A stretch of DNA of 64,000 bases. Origin: Thermogemmatispora sp042408735. GTDB lineage: Bacteria; Chloroflexota; Ktedonobacteria; Ktedonobacterales; Ktedonobacteraceae. The stretch covers positions 1 to 64,000 of the forward strand of contig NZ_JBHOQV010000128.1 in the NCBI RefSeq assembly GCF_042408735.1, given 5' to 3'. A program made the position numbers and the translations under genes. Below the pieces are notes generated by a model that was not told the origin of the DNA, searched no databases, and saw nothing but the letters and a program-made list of their open reading frames with translations. Below, in pieces: positions 9,262 through 18,752 of the stretch. The stretch's first letter is position 1. Each line of letters begins with the position of its first letter.

Positions 9262-9744
9262 CTAGGTGCGAGCCGGTAGACCCAGCATCTGGCGCGTGAG
9301 CTGGATATGTCCCAGGTGCAGGGCGCTATGCTCCACGGCATGCAGGAGAGCATCGCGCGCGATCAGAGGACGATCAGCGGGTGCGTAGCGATAGGTGGTT
9401 GGTCCAGTGACAGGCTCCTGCAGGCGTTCATCGGGAAGAGCGTCCAGGACCTCGTGCATGGCCTGCAACCAGCGTTCGTAGCGCTTTTTCAAGCTGTCGA
9501 AGTCTCCCTGGGCCTGGAACTCGGCAGAGCGATCGCGCTCAATCTGGCGTTGTCCGACGAGGGTCAGCACCCAGTACTCAGCGGCCCCGACCAGGTGGGT
9601 CGCCAGAGCAAAGAGGGTATTGGTCTCGGGCAGCTCAAGCTGACGATTCAGATCAGCCTCTGGCACGTCTTCTAGCTGGAAAAGGGCATCGCGTGTCAGG
9701 CGCTCCAAAATGTGAGCAAAACAAGCTCCTTCGCTCACGCTCAT
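9262..9744 (-). CDS. DinB-family four-helix protein
   Basis: The 160-aa protein fits the DinB/YfiT-like putative metalloenzyme fold. Potential metal-binding histidines appear in LATHLVGAAEYW (near residue 50) and in the terminal LLHAVEHSALHLGHIQLTRQ segment. Members are often thiol-dependent transferases or of unknown function, so no reaction is assigned. The frame is open upstream to 9984, but the ATG at 9744 has a GGAGGAGGT site about 8 bases upstream and begins at the family's usual N-terminus. Confidence 0.82.
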   Translation of the reverse strand: MSVSEGACFAHILERLTRDALFQLEDVPEADLNRQLELPETNTLFALATHLVGAAEYWVLTLVGQRQIERDRSAEFQAQGDFDSLKKRYERWLQAMHEVLDALPDERLQEPVTGPTTYRYAPADRPLIARDALLHAVEHSALHLGHIQLTRQMLGLPART

Positions 9745-9980
9745 CGAAGCTACCTCCTCCATAGGCGGGAATGTCTTTAGTGGAGAGAAGCAGGAACAAC
9801 CAATTCCTGACTCTTCCCCCTTTACCTGGCCTTCGCTATTCATCCTATCACCTTGCTGGTCACAGCGGTAGTCGTCTGGTGGAGGAGGTGAGGGAATTGA
9901 GCGAGCGAGGGGAGGAAAGCCCCATGATCTGGCCTGTGAATGAGTGCTGGGCAAAAGAGGCCAGGGAGGAGGAAAGAGCC

Positions 9981-10928
9981 TCATGGCTGGCGGCAGATCA
10001 GACCGAGCTTCTGCTCGGCGGCAGAGCGTACTGCCGACAATAAATGAGCGCTGTGAGTTGGAAGGACCTCATCGATCAGGGGGGCCTCCTGTCCCGCAGC
10101 CAGCCTCTGGCGGAAGCGGTCGTAGTCTCTGGCAGCGGCCTTGGGATCTGGAGCGGAGACTGTGCGCAGGTACTGGGCCAGCCTCTCGACCTCGCTGGGG
10201 GTCAGATAACCGATGTAGTGGCAAACGGAGACGCTGCTGACAATCCCCTGCGGGCCAGGCGCTAAAGTCTCTGTAAACGGTAGGACCCGTCGTCCACATG
10301 CCAGGAACTCAAAGAGCGCCATCGCCGCAGGCGAGATAGCCGCCAACCAGCCACGCAAGCGCAGTACATTCGGATGCTGCCCGAGAGATAAGCCCTCTGG
10401 GGGCGACTCCGTCGGTCCTGGTTCGCTGATCTCAAAGCAGATCTCGCTCGCTGCCTGCGGACTGCTCTCGCCCTCCACTGGCTGGCTCAGCAGTGCCGCG
10501 ACGGCTCGGGTTGAGGTGGCCTGCGGTTTCGCCTCGGCTGGGGCTTGCCTCCGCCTCTCGCTGCGCACACAGTAGCGCTCAACGATGGCTCCCCAGACAG
10601 CCGCCAGGGCCTCCGAACAGCGGTGCAGGTGAGGCACATGGCGGTAGAGATAGCGATCGCTGAGGGCCGTGAACTCCTCCGCGGAACACAGCAGGCGATA
10701 TTCGCAAAGGCTATGGGGGCCGCGAGGGAGAGCGCTGACAAAGGCCAATGCTCGCGACCAGGTGCGCGCGGCCCCCATTGCGGTGGGAAGAAAGGTTTCC
10801 TCGTAAGCCAGGCGCGTTCCTGCATAAAGCGCCTCCACTGCTGCTGCATCGTTGGAGAGCAGCCAGCGCGCGAAGGCGGGCATGACCTGATCGCGGTAGC
10901 ATTGCCAGTCAAAGCCGTAGATCAACAT
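9981..10928 (-). CDS. Hypothetical protein, 315 aa
   Basis: I do not recognise this protein. It looks cytoplasmic, with no signal peptide or clear membrane helix. The N-terminal half is rich in aromatic residues and Arg (LIYGFDWQCYRDQVMPAFARW at the start). A low-complexity Ala/Pro/Glu linker spans roughly residues 125-175, and the C-terminal half contains VSVCHYIGYLTPSEVERLAQYL. The linker suggests two domains. The start is the ATG at 10928 with a GGAAGAG-like site upstream. It lies 236 bases upstream of the DinB-like gene on the same strand and is divergent from the MacA-type gene. Confidence 0.7.
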   Translation of the reverse strand: MLIYGFDWQCYRDQVMPAFARWLLSNDAAAVEALYAGTRLAYEETFLPTAMGAARTWSRALAFVSALPRGPHSLCEYRLLCSAEEFTALSDRYLYRHVPHLHRCSEALAAVWGAIVERYCVRSERRRQAPAEAKPQATSTRAVAALLSQPVEGESSPQAASEICFEISEPGPTESPPEGLSLGQHPNVLRLRGWLAAISPAAMALFEFLACGRRVLPFTETLAPGPQGIVSSVSVCHYIGYLTPSEVERLAQYLRTVSAPDPKAAARDYDRFRQRLAAGQEAPLIDEVLPTHSAHLLSAVRSAAEQKLGLICRQP

Positions 10929-11258
10929 CGCTCTTGCTCTTCCCGCTCTCTCCAGCTCTTTGATGAGCCAGCCAGGAACGCTCGACCCTGAGTTTCTATA
11001 GAGATTTGCTCAACTAGCCACCGGGCAAAAGCTGCTCTGGCAAGGCAGACGCCGGCGGGGCTAGTACCAGGCCATCGGCCCTGTAACTCTGCTCTACCTT
11101 TATCGTACTCGCATATGGGGATTTTCCCAAACTGTTAGCTCTAAGGTACTCTGGGGAGGAACAGGTGGCTCTCACGCCTGGTGTCGCTGCTTCTCCCCCT
11201 CTTTCTCGCCGGGGCCGAGTGATGCAATTGCTCCTGTATCTTAGAAAAGAGGGTTATT
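10929..11258. other. Divergent intergenic region
   Basis: No gene is supported between the divergent starts at 10928 and 11322. The right end holds the promoter at 11259-11287. No clear promoter for the leftward gene was found. Confidence 0.6.
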
Positions 11259-11287
11259 TTGTGCACGGATGGAGCCAGCCGTAATAT
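11259..11287 (+). promoter_or_regulatory. Promoter for the macA-like operon
   Basis: TTGTGC (11259-11264), a 17-base spacer and TAATAT (11282-11287), about 35 bases before the ATG at 11322. GAGGAG at 11305-11310 is the ribosome site. Confidence 0.6.
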
Positions 11288-11321
11288 GGATGTCATTTTT
11301 AGTTGAGGAGCTGATAGCCAT

Positions 11322-12851
11322 ATGGCTGATCAAGAACATACCGAGGGTAGAGAGCAGATCATTCCTGATTTCTACGATCAGGAGACGCAGATCTTCGAAG
11401 AGCTAAGCCCAGCCGAGCCGAGGCGCCCCTGGTGGCGGCAGCGGCGCTGGCAAGTGCTCATCGGCCTTATTTTGCTGTTCGTGCTGATTGGGGGGAGCGT
11501 CTTAACCGTGGTGGCTCTCAGGCGAGGGCGAGTGACCTATCAGTACCAGCGGGTGGCGCGCGGAACCTTTACTCAGGTGGTCAGCGCCACTGGCACCTTG
11601 CAGGGAACCGTCTATAACGTTACTGCTCCTACGAGTGGCAAGATCACCGCTCTCTACGTCAGTGTGGGCCAGCAGGTACGCGCCGGCCAGGTGCTAGCAA
11701 AGCTCGATTCGACCTCGCTGCAGGATGCCGTCAACCAGGCCCAGGCTCAAGTCAATGCTGCCCAGACGGCGCTCACCGATGCCCAGAACAACCTCAGCAA
11801 AGTTGAGGCTCAGGCCAATGCCAGCCTGGCCACAGCCTACGATCAAGAGCAGAACGCACTCTACAATTGTGACCATCCGGCGCTCAATCAAGCGGTTCCT
11901 CCAAACTGCAAGCAACTGGCAGAAGACCAATATGCCCAGGCCCAGAGTCAGGCTGCGGCCCAGATCGCCTCGGCCCAGGCCCAGGTCGACAACGCTCAGA
12001 GCCAGTTAAAGACGGCCCAGGCCCAGTTGACCACGGCTCAACATAATCTGAGCCTGACCACCATCACAGCTCCCCACGCTGGGGTGGTGGCCACCATTAA
12101 CGGCAGCGTGGGCAGCTATCCTGGTGGCTCTGTCAGTGGCCTTGGCAGCAGCAGTGGTGGTGGCAGCCAGAGCGGTGGTGTGAATACGGGAACAGCGGGC
12201 AGCGCGGGAAGCCCCGCGACGGCAGCCTTTATACAAATTGTCGACCTCTCCAGCCTCCAGATCACGGCCAACGTCAATGAGGCCGATATTGGGGCGGTCA
12301 ACACGGGCCAGCAGGTCCACTTTACGGTCAGTGCCTATGGCAATCGCCAGTTCCGCGGCAGCATTCGCGCCATCTCGCCACTAGGCCAGAGCGTCTCTAA
12401 CGTTGTCACCTACCCGGTCACCATTACTGTCGATCTCAGCAGCGCTCGCGACGCCCACCTTCTTCCTGGGATGACCGCCAACCTGACCATTACCACTCTC
12501 CAGCATGAGGATGTCCTGCTGATCCCTGTCGACGCGGTCAACTTCGCGCGCAGCGTGGCCAATCTCAGCGGACGCAACGGTACGCCTGTCCTTGATCCTG
12601 CCCAGATCCAGGCCGCTGTTGCCCAGGCTCGTCAGCTTGTGCAGGACCTGCGCAACCTTCCGCCAGGGGAGCAGCCGACACCTGGCTACGTATTGGAGCG
12701 GGCTGGCGACCGCTGGGTGATCAAACCGGTGGTGCTCGGGCTGACCGATGGCAACACCTATGAGGTGCTGGCGGGTCTGGAGGTCGGCGAGAGCGTTGTC
12801 ACCGGCGCCCAGGGCGGGCCGTTCACTGCTCTCAACCAGGTGGGCAGCTAA
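11322..12851 (+). CDS. MacA/HlyD-family efflux adaptor protein
   Basis: This 509-aa membrane-fusion-type adaptor would link an ABC exporter to its substrate path. It has a charged cytoplasmic N-terminus, one membrane segment near residues 45-70 (VLIGLILLFVLIGGSVLTVV), a biotinyl-lipoyl-like half (VTAPTSGKITALYVSVGQQV), an Ala/Gln-rich coiled-coil hairpin near residues 140-245, the second lipoyl half (TITAPHAGVVATI), a Gly/Ser-rich loop and a beta-barrel domain. The Gly/Ser loop within the barrel region is longer than in typical MacA. It is followed by the matching ATPase and permease on the same strand. In a monoderm the adaptor would act outside the membrane without a TolC partner. The substrate is unknown. 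Confidence 0.88.
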   Translation: MADQEHTEGREQIIPDFYDQETQIFEELSPAEPRRPWWRQRRWQVLIGLILLFVLIGGSVLTVVALRRGRVTYQYQRVARGTFTQVVSATGTLQGTVYNVTAPTSGKITALYVSVGQQVRAGQVLAKLDSTSLQDAVNQAQAQVNAAQTALTDAQNNLSKVEAQANASLATAYDQEQNALYNCDHPALNQAVPPNCKQLAEDQYAQAQSQAAAQIASAQAQVDNAQSQLKTAQAQLTTAQHNLSLTTITAPHAGVVATINGSVGSYPGGSVSGLGSSSGGGSQSGGVNTGTAGSAGSPATAAFIQIVDLSSLQITANVNEADIGAVNTGQQVHFTVSAYGNRQFRGSIRAISPLGQSVSNVVTYPVTITVDLSSARDAHLLPGMTANLTITTLQHEDVLLIPVDAVNFARSVANLSGRNGTPVLDPAQIQAAVAQARQLVQDLRNLPPGEQPTPGYVLERAGDRWVIKPVVLGLTDGNTYEVLAGLEVGESVVTGAQGGPFTALNQVGS

Positions 12852-13103
12852 GTGGTGCTTGTGGTCTAATAGAAGGCAGAATAGGAATCGCCTTTCCAGA
12901 AAGACACCACCCAAAAAAAGGACGGGCTGCCGATGGCGGGCAGGAACAGCCGCAACCTGCCTGGTTCAGAGCAAGCCCTTGCTTACTAACAAGGCCCGGT
13001 GATCCCGATGGCCGGCCTGGCCGGGTAATGACAGGCCAGGCGACAGCCAGGCCCAAGAGAAGGCGCCAATGCTCAAAGCTAGCTAGCTAGAGAGAAGAGA
13101 AGT

Positions 13104-13940
13104 ATGAGCGACGGAGAACTACAACTGGTAGAGGGCGGCGACCGGTCTCTTCCTGTCGCCCAGCGACGCCCACCGATCGTGCTTGTGCGCAACTTAACCA
13201 AGGTCTATCGTTTGGGCGAAACCAGTGTGGTGGCCCTGCGTGGGGTCTCGCTGACGGTCAGGCCCGGGGAGTTTGTGGCCATCATGGGCCCTTCCGGTTC
13301 AGGGAAGACGACCTTTATGAATCTGCTCGGCTGTCTGGATCGCCCCACGAGCGGGGACTATTGGCTTGTCGGGCGAAGGGTCAGCCAGATGACCCCAGAC
13401 GAGCTGGCCGATGTGCGCAATCGGCGCATCGGTTTCGTCTTCCAGGGTTTTCATCTGCTGGCCCGCTCCACGGCCCTCCAGAATGTGGCCCTCCCCCTCA
13501 TGTACGCCGGACTGCCCCGCGCCGAGCAAGAGCGGCGCGCGCGCCGGGCCCTGGAGCTGGTTGGCCTGGGCAGTCGTCTCCACCATCGGCCCTCGCAACT
13601 GTCCGGAGGCCAGCAACAGCGCGTCGCCATCGCGCGCGCTCTGGTCAACAATCCTGCTCTGCTGCTCGCTGACGAGCCGACCGGTAACCTTGATAGTCGA
13701 ACCAGCGTCGAGATCATGGCCATTTTGCAAGCCTTGAACGCCCGTGGCCTGACGATTGTCCTTGTGACCCATGAGGCCGACATCGCCGCCTATGCCCGTC
13801 GGTGCATCCTCTTCCGCGATGGGCAAATCGTGAGCGATGAACCGGTCGGTCAGGCCCGCTCAGCTCAACATGAGCTGTTCCAGCAGTATCAGATAGGCAG
13901 CGATGGCCATCGGGCGCTTCCTGGGGAGGGAGAGCGATGA
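13104..13940 (+). CDS. MacB/LolD-type ABC transporter ATP-binding protein
   Basis: This 278-aa ATPase has Walker A GPSGSGKT near residue 62, the Q-loop region RIGFVFQGFHLL, signature LSGGQQQRVAIARAL near residue 168, Walker B LLLADEPTGNLDS and an H-loop VTHEAD. The sequence is of the LolD/MacB class that powers mechanotransmission rather than translocation. Its stop overlaps the permease start (ATGA at 13937-13940). The 252 bases between the adaptor gene and this gene hold no clear terminator, so one transcript for all three is likely. Confidence 0.93.
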   Translation: MSDGELQLVEGGDRSLPVAQRRPPIVLVRNLTKVYRLGETSVVALRGVSLTVRPGEFVAIMGPSGSGKTTFMNLLGCLDRPTSGDYWLVGRRVSQMTPDELADVRNRRIGFVFQGFHLLARSTALQNVALPLMYAGLPRAEQERRARRALELVGLGSRLHHRPSQLSGGQQQRVAIARALVNNPALLLADEPTGNLDSRTSVEIMAILQALNARGLTIVLVTHEADIAAYARRCILFRDGQIVSDEPVGQARSAQHELFQQYQIGSDGHRALPGEGER

Positions 13941-15310
13941 GCGAGCCAGTTGAGCGTGAACGCCAGATGACAGCCAGCAGTTCCATACTGGCCCAGGGTG
14001 CTCATAAGCGGGCTGGGACCCAGTCGCAGCCATCTCAAACGTTGCCTCTCAGCAGCGGCGGATGGGGAAGGCGCCGGGAAAGCCATCGCGGTAGCCTACT
14101 GATGGCCAATTTCGCCAGCGCCTTCGAATCTCTGTGGGCCAATCGTCTGCGTTCGCTGCTGACCACCCTTGGTGTCGTCATTGGCGTGGCTGCCGTGATT
14201 GCTGCCATGACGCTGACACAAGGGGCCAGCGTGCTGATCCAGGCCCGTCTGAATGTCTTGGGAACCAATACCCTGTTGATCATTCCCGGGGCGGCCACCA
14301 GCAGCGGAGCTTTCAGCTCCCTTGGCTCGCAACAGAGTCTGACCCAGGGGGATGCCGATGCCCTGGTCTCCATACCCCACGTTGTACAGGTTTCTCCGGT
14401 CCTTTCCCTGGGAGCACAAGTTGTCTACGGCAGCCAGAACTGGAATACGCGCATCCAGGGAGTCTACCCCGGCTATCGGCAGATCCAGGGGTGGGAGATC
14501 GCCCGCGGGCGCTGGTTGAACGCCCATGACGAGCTGGCGGGTTTGCCGGTGGCCGTTCTCGGCCAATTGGTAGCCAACAGCCTCTTCGGTCCCTCCGGCA
14601 CCGATCCCGTCGGGCAGACGATCCGTATCGGCACCCAGATGTTTCGCGTCGTTGGGGTCTTGCAGCCGAAAGGCTCCTTTGGGGCCTTCACCCAGGACGA
14701 CGTCGTGTTCGTCCCCTTCACTGCGGCCCTGATACGCCTCAAGAACACCGGCTATGTCGATCAGATTCAGGTTTTAGTCGATAAAGCTGAATATGTCGAC
14801 TCAGTGCAGCGAGCAGTTGATACTGCTCTTTTAAAGCGCCACCGCATCGGTGCCGGCAGTCCCGCTGACTTCCAGATTCGCAATGCCAACCAGCTATTGC
14901 AGACGGCCCAGCAGGCCACGCAGACCCTGACCCTGCTCCTGGTTGGGATTGCAGGCATCTCCCTGACGGTGGGCGGCATTGGCATTATGAACATCATGCT
15001 CGTCTCGGTCACCGAGCGGACCCGTGAGATTGGCATTCGGATGGCGATTGGAGCGCGAAGGCGAGATATTCGCAATCAGTTCCTGATTGAGGCTCTGACC
15101 CTTAGCTCGCTTGGAGGGCTGCTTGGGATCACGCTCGGTCTGCTGGTGGGTTGGCTCATGACGACCAACTTTGGAGTGCCTTTTGTGCCGCAGCCGCTCT
15201 CGATTTTCCTGGCTTTTGGCGTCTCGGCTCTGGTAGGGGTGACATTCGGCTTTTATCCGGCAGTGCGGGCGGCGCGTCTCGACCCGATCATCGCCCTGCG
15301 CACGGAATGA
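13937..15310 (+). CDS. MacB/FtsX-type ABC transporter permease
   Basis: This 457-aa permease has the MacB layout: a first membrane helix (LTTLGVVIGVAAVIAAMTL, near residue 80), a large extracytoplasmic MacB periplasmic-core domain (residues about 100-310), then three more helices in the FtsX-like domain with IGIRMAIGARRRDIRNQFLIEAL. A cytoplasmic N-terminal extension of about 55 polar residues is unusual. An internal ATG (14102, MANFASAFESL) would remove the extension, but the ATGA coupling supports the longer form. It is probably an efflux or mechanotransmission system for a peptide, lipid or antibiotic. Confidence 0.9.
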   Translation: MSEPVERERQMTASSSILAQGAHKRAGTQSQPSQTLPLSSGGWGRRRESHRGSLLMANFASAFESLWANRLRSLLTTLGVVIGVAAVIAAMTLTQGASVLIQARLNVLGTNTLLIIPGAATSSGAFSSLGSQQSLTQGDADALVSIPHVVQVSPVLSLGAQVVYGSQNWNTRIQGVYPGYRQIQGWEIARGRWLNAHDELAGLPVAVLGQLVANSLFGPSGTDPVGQTIRIGTQMFRVVGVLQPKGSFGAFTQDDVVFVPFTAALIRLKNTGYVDQIQVLVDKAEYVDSVQRAVDTALLKRHRIGAGSPADFQIRNANQLLQTAQQATQTLTLLLVGIAGISLTVGGIGIMNIMLVSVTERTREIGIRMAIGARRRDIRNQFLIEALTLSSLGGLLGITLGLLVGWLMTTNFGVPFVPQPLSIFLAFGVSALVGVTFGFYPAVRAARLDPIIALRTE

Positions 15311-15506
15311 GCCTGCGAAGCAGGTGGAGAGAAGAGCGGGCGGCTCGCTGCGGGAGGGCGGGCCAGAGACCGACCTCCGCTCTCTCTCCTGACGGCTTCT
15401 GCTGGAAGCAACTCATTCCCGTCCCCTGCCTGGCTCTCCATGTGGGTGAGGAGATGCTCGCGCTGTCCAGGGATCTGTGGTCCCGGCAGCAAGCTGGCTG
15501 GCTAAC

Positions 15507-16738
15507 TTACCCTAAGCGGCCAGAAGGCCCCTGGCTTCAGCGAGGGGGCTGAATGGCCGCGCTCCTTCCCCTTGACCATGCTTGTGTTTTTAGGCTATCA
15601 CTGGATTGTGCGCAAAGCGTTGGTGTATCGGATCTATCCAACCAAGAAACAAGCCACCTTGCTGCAAGCCACCCTGGATGAGTGCCGCTGGCTCTACAAC
15701 CACCTGCTGGAAAAGCGTAAGGAGGTCTTATGAGCAAACCGGCAAGGGGCTGAGTCTGTATCAGCAGCAGGCAACTTTTCCTGCCCTCAAGCGAGAACGC
15801 CCTTCTCTCTTGAACGTGTCCTCTCAGGTGTTGCAGAACGTCGCGGTCCGCGTCGATCTGGCGTTCAAGGCGTTCTTCCGGCGGGTCAAAGCGGGCGAGA
15901 AGCCGGGCTATCCTCGCTTCAAAGGCCGGAACCGCTATGATAGCTTCACCTATCCCCAGTTCGGCTTCCGGATCGATGAGCAAGGGAAACTCTACGCCTC
16001 CGGGGCGGGCACATCAAGATCGTCTTACACCGCCCCTCGAGAGGCAAGCGCAAGACATTGACCATCCGCCGCTCTTCGACGGGCAGGTGGGACGCTGCGT
16101 TCTCGGTGGAGTGCGAACCGGAAAGACTCCCTGAGAACCCCCATCAGGTCGGGATCGATGTGGGGCTCCACACCTTTGCCACTCTCTCGGATGGGACGGC
16201 CATTGCCAATTCCCGTTTCTTCAGGCAAGAAGAACAAGCTCTCGCCAAAGTGCAACGCAAACACAGCCGGCTGGCAGAGGGAACGCCTGAGAGACGCCAG
16301 CACGGCAAAGTCATTGCCCGTGTGCACGAGCGGATTGCCTTCCGGTGCAGGAACTTCACGCACCAGCTCAGCCGTAAGATCGTCAACGCCTCCGGCTTCG
16401 TTGCCGTTGAAGACTTGCACGTGAACCGCATGGTTCACCTCCACTGTCTTGCCAAAAGCATAGCAGATGCTGCGTGGTCGGCGTTCCTTGCGCAATTGGC
16501 CTACAAAGCGGAAGAGGCTGGTAGGACCTTTGTCAAAGTCAACCCGGCCTATACGAGTCAGACAGGCAGCCAGTGGGGACATCGGCAGGAGATGCCGCTT
16601 GACCAGCGCCTCTTCGAGTGTCCCTGCTGTCATGCTCAACTTGATCGCGACCTCAATGCGGCGAGAAACATCAAATCTCTGGGGCTGCAGAGCGTGGGTT
16701 TGCCCCTAGAAGCCCCCGCCTTCAGGCGGGGGGAGTAG
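15507..16738 (+). mobile_element. Decayed IS200/IS605-type element (orfB only)
   Basis: A tnpB pseudogene is bracketed by two related hairpins with the same TTCA loop. The right one is a perfect 8-bp stem (16713-16732); the left one has one mismatch (15528-15547). TTAC at 15507-15510 lies 17 bases before the left hairpin, a target tetranucleotide known for IS608-like elements. No tnpA is present, so it would be non-autonomous. Exact ends are inferred. Confidence 0.7.
15578..16738 (+). pseudogene. tnpB: tnpB (IS605 OrfB), frameshifted
   Basis: TnpB is an RNA-guided nuclease ancestor of Cas12. Three frames must be joined. The N-terminal part from 15578 (containing LVYRIYPTKKQATLLQATLDE) runs to a stop at 15731, the central part (LSLYQQQATFPALKRERPSLL) to about 16010, and the C-terminal part to 16738. 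The RuvC residues are still seen: Asp in VGIDVGLHTFATL, Glu in VAVEDLHVNRM and Asp in LDRDLNAARNI. The zinc ribbon has lost its first Cys pair (TSQTGSQWGH in place of a CxxC) while FECPCC remains. Two frameshifts plus zinc-knuckle loss argue for a dead gene rather than sequencing error alone. Its stop directly abuts the stop of the convergent gene at 16739. Confidence 0.88.
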
Positions 16739-18184
16739 TCACTGTTGTCCTTTTCCTTGCTCCCCGCTCTCGTTAGAAGGACCGTTGGCGGTCAGGTTAG
16801 CCAGCCAGGGCGGTAGGGCAGAAGCTCCCGGCTCTGTCTGGCGCTCGCTGGTGGCAGATAAAGAGCTAGATGGACCTGACATTTCCGGCTGTGGCGAGAG
16901 CTGAGGCGGCGTATCTTGAAGGCCGCTTCCGGGAGCTGAAGGCATGCCCTCTGCCGGTACCAGGCTGGTAGTTGGGAAGAGGAAGTTCCCATTGAAGGGG
17001 CTGGTGCCGTGGGGCGGAAAGGCCAGGTTGGAGGCCACCGGTAGCTCGCCCGTGGTAGGCATCAGGCTGGTAGTTGGGAAAAGGAAATTGCGCTTAAGAC
17101 GACTGGAAGAGGCGGGGCCGCCACCAGTAGGGCGGGCAGTGGCTGGCCGGCGGGCGGTGTCTTCCAGCGCCCCGGACGAGAGGCTGGTCTGCCTGTGCTG
17201 GCTTGAGGCAGAGCTGCCTGGAGTCACCGTCAGCCCGGTCGGCACAAGAGGCAGCTCGTGAGCAAGTGGACCTGGCAGGGGCGAGGGCGTGGTCAAAGGA
17301 GCTGCCGGCTGCATCTGTGTTGGCGCGGCAGCAAAAGTCTCGCTGGGCGAGGCTGTAGGACCAAGATGAAGCGGCGGCTGTTGAGAGGCAGCGGCACCGG
17401 CAGCGGATGGCTGCCAACTATTGTTGAGCATCAGGCTGCTAGGACTGCCCTCCAGGGGGAGAGGGTTGCCCGCCAGGTCGCGATCACCGGCCAGGCTCTC
17501 CGCGCTGCGGGTGCGGCGCCAGGGGCGTGCCCCGGAAGCCAGGCGTGTTCTCGGAAGTGGCTCTGGAGCAATGTAGTGGCGCAGGAGCAAGACCCCTACC
17601 AGGATCAGCGCCAGGAGCATCAAGACGGCGCCCGTAATCACTGGGAGGAAGCTCAGGTTATTGCTCTGAGCAATGCGCGTCGTTGCTGCCGTATTAGAGT
17701 TGTTGCTCTGCTGAGCGCCAGAGCCGGAGTTGTTTGACAAGGTCGGAGAGGCGGTCGGCGAGGCGGTGGCCCGACTCGTGGCGGTGGCCTTGGCGGTCGC
17801 CGTGGGAGTCGCTGTGACCAGAGCGGTCGCCGCGGCGGTCGCCGTGGGTAGAGCAGTTGGCGCGACCGGGCGCGTCGGCGCCGGGGCGGGTGTGCTGGTT
17901 TTGGTTGGCTGAGCCGTCGGCGCAGATGTGGGAGAAGGAGACGGAGTCATCGGCGGCACCGTCGGCGAGGGAGTCATCGTGGGAGGCTCCGTCGCTGTTG
18001 GATTAGCCGTCGGCGTCTCGTCAAGCGGCTGCAAGAGCGGGATCTGCGGGCCTGACGCCGCGTACATCGGCACCAGGTTGGCCAGCACGCCGATCACGGA
18101 AATCGATAGCAGGCAGGCACAGAGCGTGAGTGTGAGCGTTCGCAATAAAAATTTCCCCAGATCGGGGTCAGTCTGTCTAAACAT
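16739..18184 (-). CDS. Pro/Thr-rich single-pass membrane protein with cytoplasmic tail
   Basis: I do not recognise the family of this 481-aa protein. It begins with a signal-type hydrophobic segment (residues about 12-40), then a Pro/Thr/Ala stalk (about 55-150), an Asn/Ser-rich spacer, one strong membrane helix (about 180-203) and a long, low-complexity tail of about 275 residues. The tail contains a duplicated motif (NFLFPTTSL, about 33 residues apart). The same layout is found in the gene at 19849-21198. A surface-anchoring role is inferred from the stalk. GAGAGGTAGGGA precedes the ATG, and a strong promoter lies 170 bases further up. It ends with no spacing from the convergent tnpB pseudogene. 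Confidence 0.75.
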   Translation of the reverse strand: MFRQTDPDLGKFLLRTLTLTLCACLLSISVIGVLANLVPMYAASGPQIPLLQPLDETPTANPTATEPPTMTPSPTVPPMTPSPSPTSAPTAQPTKTSTPAPAPTRPVAPTALPTATAAATALVTATPTATAKATATSRATASPTASPTLSNNSGSGAQQSNNSNTAATTRIAQSNNLSFLPVITGAVLMLLALILVGVLLLRHYIAPEPLPRTRLASGARPWRRTRSAESLAGDRDLAGNPLPLEGSPSSLMLNNSWQPSAAGAAASQQPPLHLGPTASPSETFAAAPTQMQPAAPLTTPSPLPGPLAHELPLVPTGLTVTPGSSASSQHRQTSLSSGALEDTARRPATARPTGGGPASSSRLKRNFLFPTTSLMPTTGELPVASNLAFPPHGTSPFNGNFLFPTTSLVPAEGMPSAPGSGLQDTPPQLSPQPEMSGPSSSLSATSERQTEPGASALPPWLANLTANGPSNESGEQGKGQQ

Positions 18185-18752
18185 CTATCCCTACCTCTCT
18201 GCACCGGCGGTCGTTGCCGGTCAGCGGTTGGTGCGCACGAGGCGCCGCGTGCTCGACATGGAACGCGACCGGCAGGCGCAGGGCGATGGCTCGCGGCTCA
18301 TTCCTTGGCTTCCACTCTTGGCTGCGCGCTTTCTTTGGTGAGCCACCATCGCCCTAGAGGGGAGTATAAAATATGCGTCTCCGATGGTCAAGCAATCTGA
18401 AGAGGATATCCAAATGTACTAGTCGAAATGTGAATGTTTAGGACCCTTTGACCTTGAGCGAGCCTGCGCCATCCAGATGGAAAACGCTCTTCTGCAATTC
18501 TACCAGCCAGGACGTTGATCACACACCCCTCTGGTTCTTCCTACCTCACACTCTCTATTTATTAATAAGTTTATTTAGATCTATAAATTAGATTGAAAGA
18601 ACCATGGGTCGGGCGTGCGCTCATGGCCTTTGGCGGTCAGCCCCTTGCAGCCCTACCTGTTTGGCCCCTCCTCGGTCCTGGTGATGCCAGCCACTCCGCT
18701 CGAACTGCTGCAGGGCAGGGTGCTCACACTACACTAAAGGAAGCGGCCTGCT
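18185..18752. other. Intergenic region with AT-rich stretch
   Basis: It holds the leftward promoter at 18363-18391 and an AT-rich stretch (about 18540-18600) that may contain a weak rightward promoter (TTAATA, 16 bases, TAAATT) for the former epimerase gene. No gene is supported. Confidence 0.6.
18363..18391 (-). promoter_or_regulatory. SigA-type promoter for the Pro/Thr-rich protein
   Basis: Minus strand: TTGACC (18391-18386), a 17-base spacer and TATACT (18368-18363). Confidence 0.8.

Noticed and set aside
9018..9299. 93-aa plus-strand frame
   Set aside because: Overlaps the DinB-like gene end and has no protein-like features.
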